Positions 9,162-17,958 of a stretch of DNA of 64,000 nucleotides are shown here, piece after piece. The translations under genes and the position numbers were made by a program. The stretch is from IMG/VR virus record IMGVR_UViG_3300037346_000623, positions 1 through 64,000 of that record. One strand, given 5' to 3'. Position 1 is the stretch's first letter, and each line of letters opens with the position of its first letter. The notes beneath the pieces were generated by a model that made no database searches, was not told where the DNA came from, and saw only the letters and a program-made list of their open reading frames with translations. Source of the DNA: a virus.

Positions 9162-9887
9162 ATGAAAAACCTAAGCACAATTTGGTTCATTAAAGAACCA
9201 ATAGACATAGAGCATAAAGAATATGTTCTTTTGGATTACTTAAAATCAATAAGTAAAAATATAAATTCAAAAAATTGCTATCCCATATTACGGGCAGTTT
9301 CCAAAATAGTTAAATCTCTTAATGAGTTTAAGAAAAATAACAAAATAGGGACAGTAATAATTTCACAGTTATCCGACGAGGAAAAGGAATACATAGAAAA
9401 TTTCAATTTTATAAATTTAGAAAAACAAAAAAAGGATCTGATATTAGAAATAATAGAATCATCTCTAGAAATACTATACGAATATTCCGAAATATTTTTA
9501 GATATGCTCAAGGAAGAGGAATCAAAAATTAAAATATTCAAGGTACAGTCAAAATTCAATTCAGAGAAGACAGAACCAATAAATTCTGGTATATTAATAA
9601 TAAGAAATATGGTAACAGATAAAATAATACCATATTATTGGCAGGGTTCGGTTACACTAAAGACAGATCAAGGAAATAAGCAGATTTGTGTACTCAAGAA
9701 AATAATTTTAAAAAATACAAGATATTCAATGAATTATGAATTCATATATCACGAAATATTAGATGAATTCTCGATAGAAAAAAACGTATCTCCTGAACTT
9801 TTTGTTATTGAAATATACGAGGACTTTGATGAAGATTCTGACATATATAAATTAGCAAAAGAAAAATTCATAGAAACAATCACATAA
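9162..9887 (+). CDS. Protein of unknown function, the only plus-strand gene
   Basis: The 241-residue protein is the only convincing plus-strand gene here. It starts MKNLSTIWFIKEPIDIEHKE, is rich in Ile, Lys and Glu, and is mostly helical in the first half (residues about 20-115, with heptad-like runs) and beta-rich in the second (GSVTLKTDQGNKQICVLKK). No signal peptide or catalytic motif is visible. The gene starts 55 bases from the divergent gene at 8630-9076 and converges on 9935-10270, separated by a two-way terminator. An isolated inverted gene suggests a recently inserted or separately controlled cassette. Confidence 0.7.
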   Translation: MKNLSTIWFIKEPIDIEHKEYVLLDYLKSISKNINSKNCYPILRAVSKIVKSLNEFKKNNKIGTVIISQLSDEEKEYIENFNFINLEKQKKDLILEIIESSLEILYEYSEIFLDMLKEEESKIKIFKVQSKFNSEKTEPINSGILIIRNMVTDKIIPYYWQGSVTLKTDQGNKQICVLKKIILKNTRYSMNYEFIYHEILDEFSIEKNVSPELFVIEIYEDFDEDSDIYKLAKEKFIETIT

Positions 9888-9917
9888 AAAAAGAGAGCTA
9901 TACAGCTCTCTTTTTTT
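9885..9917. terminator. Bidirectional intrinsic terminator
   Basis: A perfect 7-bp stem (GAGAGCT at 9893-9899, AGCTCTC at 9904-9910) with a 4-base loop is flanked by an A-tract on the left and seven T on the right. It can stop both the plus-strand gene ending at 9887 and the minus-strand gene ending at 9935. Confidence 0.85.
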
Positions 9918-9934
9918 ATTCTATGTATATTCTA

Positions 9935-10270
9935 TTAGAAATCTGATAACCTCTTAATGAAATTACAGGTGTCTTCGGATTCACTAGTGTTAAATGCTGT
10001 ACCAAATGCACCAGCATCAGCCATACCAGCTTTACCGTCAACACTGACCCTATAACCAGGGACATTTATTTTCGAGGTGTGACCGAATATAGCATCAGCA
10101 TACCCAACAAAATCATATCTCGCTTCTCTTTTTATCTTTGATAACCCAGTAGCATCCTCCCTGTCCTCCTGGTTTATTGGTGCAAATGGCTTATATTTAT
10201 CATCATGAACTTTTGTTAAAAATTTATCAAAGTCCAATATATCTCTCTTGCTTACATCTTTTTGATTCAT
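9935..10270 (-). CDS. Small protein of unknown function
   Basis: The 111-residue protein starts MNQKDVSKRDILDFDKFLTK, and the segment ILDFDKFL resembles the F-x-x-F part of the capsid-targeting segments seen in its neighbours, though without a nearby NE motif. The C-terminal half is Gly/Ala-rich (DGKAGMADAGAFGTAF). It lies 10 bases after the gene at 10281-10925 and ends before the terminator at 9885-9917. I cannot assign a family. Confidence 0.5.
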   Translation of the reverse strand: MNQKDVSKRDILDFDKFLTKVHDDKYKPFAPINQEDREDATGLSKIKREARYDFVGYADAIFGHTSKINVPGYRVSVDGKAGMADAGAFGTAFNTSESEDTCNFIKRLSDF

Positions 10271-10280
10271 AGCTTATCTT

Positions 10281-10925
10281 TTATTTTACTATTGCTGCTG
10301 TGTTATTACCACCTAATAATCCACCCATTATATTACTAATAAATGATTCACCGTCACCTTTGGTATCGTCCGATCTAGATTTATTTCCAGAAGCCTTTGT
10401 TAGTGCATTACTAAATTGCGTTTTATCTTTACTGTTGAGCGACGATATAATATCACCACTTATATTATTCTCCCCGAATAATTCAAAAAGGAATTTTTCA
10501 ATCCTCTCCTTTCCTGTTGCTTTATCCTGTATCGTATTTACGAGGGTTCTTAATATTATACTGCTAGGTTTTAGACCAATCTCTTTCGCTATTCCATCAA
10601 ACCCCTTTCTCTCCAATGTAAATTGTATAGATTCTGCGATTTTAGGAATGAAAAAATTCATATTATTGTTGTCACCACTAAGTATACCTGGCCACTCCTT
10701 CATATCTATACTAGAAACTACTTGTTGTACAAATTCGGATGCGATGCTTTCCTCCTCTATTCCAAGCTTTTCTAAGAGTATTGCAGTAAATTTTTGTTTT
10801 ATAGTATCGATAAATCCATCTCCTAGATATCCAATCGTCTTACCGAGCAAACCCATTATATCAAAATCCTCGTGGATTTGATTGTTGTTTGAAAATGCAT
10901 CAAAGTTTTTAACTATTCTTGTCAT
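10281..10925 (-). CDS. Putative capsid-cargo protein, unknown function
   Basis: I place the start at the ATG at 10925 (MTRIVKNFDAFSNNNQIHED), giving 214 residues. The longer frame from a TTG at 10955 would run through the GATATATA octamer (10945-10952), which lies exactly 19 bases before this ATG. The N-terminus has the KNFDAF...IHE pattern of a T4-type capsid-targeting segment. The body is helical with hydrophobic faces (IMGLLGKTIGYLGDGF) and a Gly/Asn-rich end (IMGGLLGGNN). This could be a membrane-active or DNA-associated internal protein; that is inference. Confidence 0.6.
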   Translation of the reverse strand: MTRIVKNFDAFSNNNQIHEDFDIMGLLGKTIGYLGDGFIDTIKQKFTAILLEKLGIEEESIASEFVQQVVSSIDMKEWPGILSGDNNNMNFFIPKIAESIQFTLERKGFDGIAKEIGLKPSSIILRTLVNTIQDKATGKERIEKFLFELFGENNISGDIISSLNSKDKTQFSNALTKASGNKSRSDDTKGDGESFISNIMGGLLGGNNTAAIVK

Positions 10926-10944
10926 TCTTACATTTTTATTTATG

Positions 10945-10952
10945 TATATATC
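10945..10952 (-). promoter_or_regulatory. Late promoter octamer GATATATA
   Basis: Minus-strand GATATATA, 19 bases before the ATG at 10925. The octamer overlaps the in-frame upstream extension of that gene and so decides the start. Confidence 0.6.
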
Positions 10953-10976
10953 CAAGAAGTTTCAGATTAATAAAGA

Positions 10977-12383
10977 TTATGCTTTAGATAGAAATAGATC
11001 CACAGCTTTTTGTCTGTATGCTAATTTATCCTCTTTTATTTCGGGGTTCTTTAATGCCTCTTTTTTTCTATTAACTATTGAGCTAGGAAGCATAGGTCCG
11101 AATGTGTCCTTAAGTATCTTTTTATCAGTCCTCCATTCCAATGGTAAATGCATAGCAAATCTAATTATATCATTATTAAGAAATGGGGATCTTAGCTCAA
11201 GTGTATGTGCCATTGACATCTTATCCAATCTTGGCAGGTGATAAAAACTAAGCTCTTGGAAAATATCAGATTTCTGGGAATCGTATTCATGTATTCTTGA
11301 ATATCCACCAAATAACTCATCAGATCCATCCCCACTTATTACTATTCTATAATCAGTATTTTTACGGATAGTTTCAAATAAATGATACTGTGGAATAACA
11401 GATCCAAGATCTATTGGTGATTCGTTCCATTTGGCGTATATAAGAGCATTTTTTTCCAAATCCATATCATAGTCTAGGAAATTTGTAGAAGTTCCTAAAT
11501 GAGCTTCTAAATCATTAACAAAGGGGGTTTCACCATTCTCTATACTAAACCATTTAACATCAGATCCAGATTCCTTAAGTATCGCAGCAATTATAGCAGA
11601 ATCAAGTCCACCAGAAACTAGTATCGATATTGGATAATTTCTAGAAACCAATCTATTATTAACACTTTCAAACATCTTATCCCATAACCAATCCTTATGG
11701 GTTTCGTAATCCTCATCAACAAGTTCGGGTATCGGTGTGTCCCATATTCTATAATATTCAGGATAAGATTGTTCAAACATAGGAGAACCCATATTCCATG
11801 AATATATTGTATTTGGAAGTAATCTTTTTATATTGGCATATGCAGTTCTATTATCTGTATTATAACCAAACTTTCTGACAGAGCTTATGAACTTATCATC
11901 AATCTTTGAATTGTCCGTATATAATCCTTTTATTTCTGAGCATACCTCCCCAAGCTCGTTCTTATATAGGCATTTCTTACCAAGCGGATCAGTAAACGCT
12001 ATTACTTGACTTGTTACAGTACTATACAAAACTATCGACCAGAATCCATCCCATGTACAAATATGGGGAATGTACATTGCTGAGAAGAATTCCAAATTGG
12101 TCCCTCCTAATTTAGAAAAAAGATTACATAGATATTCAGTATCAGAAGAAAATAAATTCTGATCATAATTAAATATCTCACCGTTGAACATCATATAGAT
12201 ATCCTTAGCGACATTAATCGGTTGTCCCCAATCATCACCATCCAATGTTTGGATTGGTAATCTATGATGACATAGAGTTACATTATCAAAGGTCTCGCTT
12301 TGAACCTCTATTCCCCTATGTTTTATTGAATCCAGTATTTCAGGATTTGTCTTAGCACCAGTTGTTAGTAATATACCGCACAT
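10977..12383 (-). CDS. asnB: Asparagine synthetase (glutamine-hydrolysing) family protein
   Basis: The 468-residue protein starts MCGILLTTGA, so Cys2 is in place as the N-terminal nucleophile of a class II glutamine amidotransferase domain (about 1-180, with MMFNGEIFNYD near 65). The synthetase domain carries the ATP-binding PP-loop SGGLDS (257-262) and the later motif SGDGSDELFGGY. All hallmarks of converting Asp, ATP and Gln to Asn and Glu are present, although it is shorter than bacterial AsnB (about 550). It is co-transcribed with a P-loop kinase-like gene 2 bases upstream. Phage homologues may supply asparagine or amidate another substrate, and which applies here is unknown. Confidence 0.85.
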   Translation of the reverse strand: MCGILLTTGAKTNPEILDSIKHRGIEVQSETFDNVTLCHHRLPIQTLDGDDWGQPINVAKDIYMMFNGEIFNYDQNLFSSDTEYLCNLFSKLGGTNLEFFSAMYIPHICTWDGFWSIVLYSTVTSQVIAFTDPLGKKCLYKNELGEVCSEIKGLYTDNSKIDDKFISSVRKFGYNTDNRTAYANIKRLLPNTIYSWNMGSPMFEQSYPEYYRIWDTPIPELVDEDYETHKDWLWDKMFESVNNRLVSRNYPISILVSGGLDSAIIAAILKESGSDVKWFSIENGETPFVNDLEAHLGTSTNFLDYDMDLEKNALIYAKWNESPIDLGSVIPQYHLFETIRKNTDYRIVISGDGSDELFGGYSRIHEYDSQKSDIFQELSFYHLPRLDKMSMAHTLELRSPFLNNDIIRFAMHLPLEWRTDKKILKDTFGPMLPSSIVNRKKEALKNPEIKEDKLAYRQKAVDLFLSKA

Positions 12384-12385
12384 AA

Positions 12386-12943
12386 TTATATTTGATTTAT
12401 TAGTTTTATTAATTCATCTACGCTTTCATCAGTGAATTCATTCTGAAATATTCTTATATTATCAAACCCAAGTTCCACGAACTTATAAATAACAAATTCA
12501 AACGAGGATCTCTCAGAATTATCAAGCTCTGCATAATCCCATTGGTCCTTATTTCTATCGGATTTATCCGGGTTATTACCGTTTATATAGATCACCCTAA
12601 TTTCAGACATAAGGTTTTTATCCCTTATGAATTCTATTTGTTTTATGACGTCATCCCTTGTTATTCTATTTTCGGATAATCCCCATGCGAGAACAGTCAA
12701 TATACCTCTATCATGTATGAAATCCGGGATTGTTCCTTTTAGATCCTTAGCTATCTGCATTATCATAAGTTCCTTCCCCATCGAGAATGAATGTGCTTCT
12801 CTGTTATCATTGCTTTTCAATTCAAGTAAATTGAAATAGCTACCAAAATCAAACTGAAATCTAGGAAGATTCAATTTAGATTTCATTTCTTTGGAAAGAT
12901 ATGTCTTTCCTGAATTTCTAGGTCCTTCGAATACGTATATCAT
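12386..12943 (-). CDS. P-loop kinase, dNMP/thymidylate kinase-like
   Basis: The 185-residue protein starts MIYVFEGPRNSGKTYLSKEM with a Walker A loop GPRNSGKT (7-14). A later DRGILTVLAWG (about 79-89) matches the D-R-x motif position of thymidylate/deoxynucleoside kinases. The size is typical for a phage nucleotide kinase. The C-terminal part includes a variable lid. The substrate cannot be read directly. It sits 2 bases before the asparagine synthetase-like gene, suggesting a joint metabolic role or simple co-expression. Confidence 0.65.
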   Translation of the reverse strand: MIYVFEGPRNSGKTYLSKEMKSKLNLPRFQFDFGSYFNLLELKSNDNREAHSFSMGKELMIMQIAKDLKGTIPDFIHDRGILTVLAWGLSENRITRDDVIKQIEFIRDKNLMSEIRVIYINGNNPDKSDRNKDQWDYAELDNSERSSFEFVIYKFVELGFDNIRIFQNEFTDESVDELIKLINQI

Positions 12944-12992
12944 AAATATTATAGATGTGGGAAATAATTTAATTTCGACCCTATAAAATTAC

Positions 12993-13031
12993 ACAAAAAA
13001 AAGGAAAGATTTTAAATATCCTTCCTTTTTT
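12993..13031 (-). terminator. Intrinsic terminator
   Basis: Arms AAGGAAAGAT (13001-13010) and ATCCTTCCTT (13018-13027) pair with one wobble, flanked by A and T runs. It follows the minus-strand gene that ends at 13050 and separates it from the kinase gene. Confidence 0.75.
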
Positions 13032-13049
13032 GTATAATTTAATTATTTA

Positions 13050-15575
13050 TTACTTTACCTCAATACACTTGAATGGAGATTTTTGTGGGAAATCTTTAAA
13101 TTCAACAGTATTCATTCTTTTACATAGCTCAGAAACTGCTGGATATATTGTTTTTGTAATCCTTCTAAGATTTAGAATAACTACACCCTTAGATGCCATC
13201 ATTCCAGTAGCTGGTTTGAATTTAATCAGAGGGGTAAAGGAAGAAAGAGCTTTTTGCTCAGTAAATCCATCATTATTTTTTTTATTTAATATTGCTGTTA
13301 TTTCTATTCTTTTTGGATTAATTAGAGTATCCTTGCTAAATGTTATCAATTCTCCATCACTAGCTTCATCCTTCATTAATCTATCATCCGCTACCCTCTG
13401 ACAAACATCTTCAGTTAGAATATTATCAGAAATCCATTTAATACAAGGAATATATTTTTTATTATCAGCATCATACGTTACGCAATTGGATATTGAAGCT
13501 AGAAGAGTATTCAATAATACAAATTCATATGATCCCATATCAGGATCAGAAGAATCAACATCTAATGCAATCTCGAATGCCCTTTTTACGTCACCCTTCA
13601 TAATTTCCATTGATATAAAAGGAACTTCCTTATTGGTTAAAATACTTTGTATCCTATTTGCTATATTTTTAAATTTACCCTTCTCTGAAAGTACGCCAGC
13701 AAATTTACTTAGAGAATCATACCTTTTTTTATGATTAATATAACCAAGGGTAGAAAATTGTAATGCATTATTTTTAAAGAAGAGATAGACGTCGTCCTTT
13801 TCATCAACCTTCTCAAATTTTGGCCAGTTCGAAGGGGATTTTAATGACGTATCCTTTCTATTTATTCTATACAAACCACCATCATTAAAAAAGTATCCAT
13901 AATCGTTAGGAGAAGTAGTTACATCTTCTAATGCTTTCATCCAAGCTTTTATAAACTTGGAATTATATGAGGGCTTAAGAGACCCATCAGTTCTAGTAAA
14001 GTTTGTTCCCTCCACATCGATCTTATAAACACTTCTAAGCTTTTCTGCAAGTTTATTGGCATCCACTGATTTTGATTCCATTGACTCTGAATCTTCGTCC
14101 TCCTCACCTTCCTTCGATGTAGATTTACCCTTGGCCTGCGAAAGTGGTTCACTTGATGTTGTTTCGTTGTATTGGGAAGCAAGTTCCTTCTCAAAATCAT
14201 CATTGTTAATAGTAATCTTATTATTTTCATTTATTCCAGATTCTTTAATAAAATCGGTAAATGAAAAAACAGTCGATATACTTTCGTTCATTTTAACTTT
14301 AGCAACATCAAGTGCTTTATGTATTATTTTTTTATTCTCATCGGAAACCCAATCAGAGGCAAGTATATCAGAAAGCAATGCCTGGTCGATTTCTCCATTA
14401 ACATTCTTATTCTTCTCCATCTTCTGTATCGTCGCGATAACAGATTTTGTAGCTGGACCATATTTACCATTAGGCCCACCTTTAGATTTTATCAATTTAC
14501 TGGCTGCTGGTATACCATCACAAAGAGCTTTTTGTATTGCGAATATTAATCCGCTATCTTTGAATTTATCATCAGCATCAGTATTACCTCTACTTATAGG
14601 AAATAAAGTTTTATTAAAAACTTCCTCCTTCTCTTTGTGCTCGTCCTTTATAGTAACAAGAGCTGTTGAATATTGCGAATCCGCTCTAGTTTTTAATAAT
14701 TTAGCCTCGTCACAAAGTGTATTTACATCACCGTAAGCTCCATTAAGTTCCTCGTCATTCTGTATATTAGTAAGAGATTTATCTATTGCAGCATTTGAAG
14801 CTTTAATATACTCCAATCTATACTTATCAACCTGTTTTTCAAGATCATCTAAAGCCTTCTTATCTTTCTCGCCAAATGCACCCTTAGAAGTATCTAAAGA
14901 TTTTCTTTTCTCGTCAAGATCAACAAAAGTCGTCTGCCAATCTCTTCCATATCCGTTCTTGGATGTTTTTCCATTAGACGAAAGTATAAGATTCGCTAAT
15001 ATTTTTCTAAGATCGTCGACTCTACCTTTATACCCAGTAAATATACCATCCTCGTTTAGCATATCTAATTCGCCATTAAAATAGTAGGACTCAGCAATTC
15101 CATTTTTTGAATCGTTCTCCTCCTTAGCAGATTTTGCAAGTTGTTCAGTTCTTCTTTGTTTAACCTGAGCACCAGCTTTCATATAATCAAGTACGAACTT
15201 CTCGTTTGCCTTGTTTACTTTACATGCGCTTACTAAAGCTTCAGTATATTTCTCGAGTGCCTGTAAATATAAATTTTTTGACTCCGCATATGCTGAGGTT
15301 TTAACCCCGCTTTCAGCCGAATCGTTTCTAAGTACAGCAACTAAAGATTCTATTGTATTCGCAGAAATTATAGGTGATAGTTTTTCTCTACTACCCTCAG
15401 GATTTCTTTCTCTCGATGGTGCGATATCAAAAACAACCTTCTGATAAATATCAAGACAAGCATCAGAGATTGTTCTTAATACGTTATCAGCAGCCTCGTT
15501 TTCAAATAGTTTTTCAGATATACTATTTTCGTACATCGCTCTAGCTACTGGATTATTTTTTAAATATTGATTCAT
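13050..15575 (-). CDS. Large putative internal head protein with peptidoglycan-binding-like segment
   Basis: The 841-residue protein is mostly helical and highly charged. Residues about 350-400 (KGGPNGKYGPATKSVIATIQ and following) match the core of PG_binding_1 domains, where a GPxTxxAV-x-x-FQ helix follows a Gly-rich turn. At about 430 the segment FSFTDFIKESGINE repeats the F-x-x-F ... [LIV]NE pattern found at the N-termini of cargo proteins, so the prohead protease may split the protein there. The acidic Ser/Glu stretch near 480-500 looks like a linker. No lysozyme motif is visible. Its neighbours are other cargo-like proteins, which favours a virion location. Confidence 0.55.
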   Translation of the reverse strand: MNQYLKNNPVARAMYENSISEKLFENEAADNVLRTISDACLDIYQKVVFDIAPSRERNPEGSREKLSPIISANTIESLVAVLRNDSAESGVKTSAYAESKNLYLQALEKYTEALVSACKVNKANEKFVLDYMKAGAQVKQRRTEQLAKSAKEENDSKNGIAESYYFNGELDMLNEDGIFTGYKGRVDDLRKILANLILSSNGKTSKNGYGRDWQTTFVDLDEKRKSLDTSKGAFGEKDKKALDDLEKQVDKYRLEYIKASNAAIDKSLTNIQNDEELNGAYGDVNTLCDEAKLLKTRADSQYSTALVTIKDEHKEKEEVFNKTLFPISRGNTDADDKFKDSGLIFAIQKALCDGIPAASKLIKSKGGPNGKYGPATKSVIATIQKMEKNKNVNGEIDQALLSDILASDWVSDENKKIIHKALDVAKVKMNESISTVFSFTDFIKESGINENNKITINNDDFEKELASQYNETTSSEPLSQAKGKSTSKEGEEDEDSESMESKSVDANKLAEKLRSVYKIDVEGTNFTRTDGSLKPSYNSKFIKAWMKALEDVTTSPNDYGYFFNDGGLYRINRKDTSLKSPSNWPKFEKVDEKDDVYLFFKNNALQFSTLGYINHKKRYDSLSKFAGVLSEKGKFKNIANRIQSILTNKEVPFISMEIMKGDVKRAFEIALDVDSSDPDMGSYEFVLLNTLLASISNCVTYDADNKKYIPCIKWISDNILTEDVCQRVADDRLMKDEASDGELITFSKDTLINPKRIEITAILNKKNNDGFTEQKALSSFTPLIKFKPATGMMASKGVVILNLRRITKTIYPAVSELCKRMNTVEFKDFPQKSPFKCIEVK

Positions 15576-15587
15576 ATCTTTATTAGT

Positions 15588-15848
15588 TTATGTTGCAGTA
15601 GGTGTAGCTACCGTTTTTGGTTGTTTTTTAATTTCAGAAGAAAGAGCTTTCATTGTATTAGATATCTTAATATGAATTGCTGCTTGTTGATTTAGACTTG
15701 CTGCTTCAGAAGCAGGATCACCCTCCTTTTTAATAGATTTTGCATCGGTTAGCTCGTCATGATTTTGAGATAATTGCAATCTTAATTGCTGTACCTTTGT
15801 TGCCTCCGATTCCTCTTCAAGCAATCTAAAAGAATTAAATGTTATCAT
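15588..15848 (-). CDS. Small putative capsid-cargo protein
   Basis: The 86-residue protein starts MITFNSFRLLEEESEATKVQ: a short F-x-x-F segment and a Leu-x-Glu site, as in T4 capsid-targeting sequences. The rest is a Gln/Ala/Ser-rich helix (coiled-coil-like) ending in a Thr/Ala/Val/Pro tail. Its ATG overlaps the stop of the gene at 15845-16747 by 4 bases (ATGA), indicating translational coupling. The function is unknown. Confidence 0.55.
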   Translation of the reverse strand: MITFNSFRLLEEESEATKVQQLRLQLSQNHDELTDAKSIKKEGDPASEAASLNQQAAIHIKISNTMKALSSEIKKQPKTVATPTAT

Positions 15849-16747
15849 CTTCTAACTACTGTTATTTTTCCTCTAAGGTCCCTGATCTTATTCATATATT
15901 TTTCGCGTATCCCCTTAAGTTTAGCTGCTGCGCTTTCTTTAGTTGCACCAACACCTTGTTTTTTAGCTATTAGTTCATTAAGAGCATCTCTTTCAACGTC
16001 CATTTGTACATAAAGGTCATTTCTTTTTCTTATAAGGAAAGAAACTAATTCTCTAACGTCACCCTTATCCATAGTTCTAGCATTTTTTGCAAAATCAGTT
16101 ATGGACATATTTAAAAACTGTTCCATCTGTGAATCGCTTAATCCTGTAGATCCTCCGCCCGGGACAGTAGAATTTGGTTCATTTACCTTTCCTTTTCCTG
16201 TACCACCTATTAGATCACCATATAGCTTTCTAAATTCAGAATCCTTTTCCCTGGCCTTTATAACAGTTGCTTTGTATTTATTATATAGGGATTTACCCAA
16301 TGTTGCATCTGCTAGATTTTTTGCTCTTTTGTACATATCTTCTGCAACCTCAGCATCAACCCTTGTTTTATTGAATTCCCAATATTTCTTAAGCTTAGTA
16401 TCGCCATTAATTTCCTGCTTTACCTTGCTCATTATCATGTCTATTCTCTTCGCATGCGCTTTCTCGCCAGCTTCTATCGCATGAGTATTTTTACCTATGA
16501 ATTTATCAATTCTTTTAATCTCAGCAGGATCGCTTTTAGTTTGACCCTTTTCAAGATCAAGCTTATCCAATTCACTTTGTAGCTTCTCCCATTCATCAAC
16601 ATAATCACTCTCTGCAGATCTGTATTCTTCTACTATATCGTCAATTTTACCTATAGGTCCACCAAATTTACTACTAAACCAGTTTTTTACTTTGTCTATT
16701 ATACTAGCTTCGTTAATTTGATCCCAATCTTTAAATTTTAAAGTCAT
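15845..16747 (-). CDS. Putative capsid-cargo protein, helical; paralogue of 16751-17905
   Basis: The 300-residue protein starts MTLKFKDWDQINEASIIDKV, which is a capsid-targeting-like segment with an INE site at 11-13. The body is almost entirely charged helix with long coiled-coil stretches. A central segment, VKQEINGDTKLKKYWEFNK followed by VDAEVAEDMYKRAK, lines up with VAKQIVNGNSRRKEYLDS ... IEMAELEYRLAK in the neighbouring gene, so the two are diverged duplicates. The start is 3 bases after the upstream stop. The function is unknown; it is likely packaged in the head. Confidence 0.6.
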   Translation of the reverse strand: MTLKFKDWDQINEASIIDKVKNWFSSKFGGPIGKIDDIVEEYRSAESDYVDEWEKLQSELDKLDLEKGQTKSDPAEIKRIDKFIGKNTHAIEAGEKAHAKRIDMIMSKVKQEINGDTKLKKYWEFNKTRVDAEVAEDMYKRAKNLADATLGKSLYNKYKATVIKAREKDSEFRKLYGDLIGGTGKGKVNEPNSTVPGGGSTGLSDSQMEQFLNMSITDFAKNARTMDKGDVRELVSFLIRKRNDLYVQMDVERDALNELIAKKQGVGATKESAAAKLKGIREKYMNKIRDLRGKITVVRR

Positions 16748-16750
16748 GAC

Positions 16751-17905
16751 TTATTTATTTATTTTTTGTTTTAGCTTATCTATGATACCTGTTGTCAATA
16801 TACCAGATTTACCTATACCTACTGTTGAAAATGCATCTCTAAATGCTTTTAATACATCGCCTTTTATTTGTTTAGCATTACCTGCACCTTTATTGATCTT
16901 ATCTATGGCATCCTTAAATTCTTTATTATTACCAAGGGATTTCTCAATTTCAGCTGCATTACTACCAAGATTTCTAAAAGTTGAAAGAAGTTCCTTTTTA
17001 TAATCAAGAGCAGTTGCCATTTCTATAAGATCAAGCTTGGCATTTTCTAAGTATCTTTCAGTTAGTGGCTTAGTGGATTTCTTTATCTTATTGGAAATTT
17101 GATTTAGTTTTCTCTCCATATCAGATTTAATATCAGCTATTTCTTTTTCAAGCTCATTTTTTCTTTTAATTATATCCCCGCCTTTTCTTCTAGCTATAAT
17201 CTTCTTCTCCTTTTCTGTATCAAACGAAACCTCAGTTTTTACCTCATTAGGTTCCTTATCCCCTTCCTTCTTCATTTGTTCCTCTATCTCCTTAGCTTTA
17301 GCTTCTGCTTCTTCTCTGGCTTTAGTAACTTTCTCCTCATAGGATTTTAATGCTGTCTGATCCTCAGATCTTTCTTTTGCTAATCTGTATTCAAGCTCAG
17401 CCATTTCTATTTCATTCTCAGCATAACAAGAATCAAGATATTCCTTTCTCCTAGAATTTCCATTAACTATCTGCTTTGCAACATCCCTTGCTTTTTTAAG
17501 CTTAAGGTTCTGTGCTTTCTCGTATGCATCAAACTCATTGGTTTTAGCCTCCCTCTCCTTAGCTATTGCATCGATTTTTTCTTTATTACCTGCTTTTGCT
17601 AATTGATCTATCTGTTCATCGAATTTGGATAGGTTTTTTCTTAAATCACTAGCTTTCTGTATAAGATCAAGTTCCAGCGAAAGAACTATTCTTACCGCTT
17701 CGTCTATCATACCAACACCAGAAAATGATCCGAGAAGGAACTTGGAGAGTTTATTCGTTAAAAAATTGGCTATTCTTCCTTCGTTTATAGGAGATATTAT
17801 TTCTGGGATTTCGATTGATCTTAATTCTTTAAGAAATGCTGGGTCGAGATTCTCTATCAAACCTTCATATTGTTCAAAATCCTCAAAAGATGGAATACTT
17901 TTCAT
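16751..17905 (-). CDS. Putative capsid-cargo protein, long coiled coil; paralogue of 15845-16747
   Basis: I choose the ATG at 17905 (MKSIPSFEDFEQYEGLIENL), which lies 22 bases after the GATATATA octamer. The ATG at 17926 is only one base from the octamer and would precede the expected transcript start. The protein has about 384 residues. The N-terminal F-x-x-F segment is followed by a processing-type site SPINE-GRIANF (about 37-47), almost the same as RINE-GRIYDY at 9076. Then come a hydrophobic helix (LSKFLLGSFSGVGMIDEAV) and long Lys/Glu coiled coils. The role is unknown. Confidence 0.6.
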   Translation of the reverse strand: MKSIPSFEDFEQYEGLIENLDPAFLKELRSIEIPEIISPINEGRIANFLTNKLSKFLLGSFSGVGMIDEAVRIVLSLELDLIQKASDLRKNLSKFDEQIDQLAKAGNKEKIDAIAKEREAKTNEFDAYEKAQNLKLKKARDVAKQIVNGNSRRKEYLDSCYAENEIEMAELEYRLAKERSEDQTALKSYEEKVTKAREEAEAKAKEIEEQMKKEGDKEPNEVKTEVSFDTEKEKKIIARRKGGDIIKRKNELEKEIADIKSDMERKLNQISNKIKKSTKPLTERYLENAKLDLIEMATALDYKKELLSTFRNLGSNAAEIEKSLGNNKEFKDAIDKINKGAGNAKQIKGDVLKAFRDAFSTVGIGKSGILTTGIIDKLKQKINK

Positions 17906-17927
17906 AAATTGATTTATTTTTATCATC

Positions 17928-17935
17928 TATATATC
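17928..17935 (-). promoter_or_regulatory. Late promoter octamer GATATATA
   Basis: Minus-strand GATATATA, 22 bases before the ATG at 17905, probably driving the cargo-like cluster 17905-13050. Confidence 0.6.
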
Positions 17936-17958
17936 GCAGATGTGATTTTTTATTTCAT

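Noticed and set aside
14056-14736. Plus-strand open frame (226 codons)
   Set aside because: It is fully antisense to the 841-residue gene and reads as Ser/Phe/Leu-rich shadow sequence.
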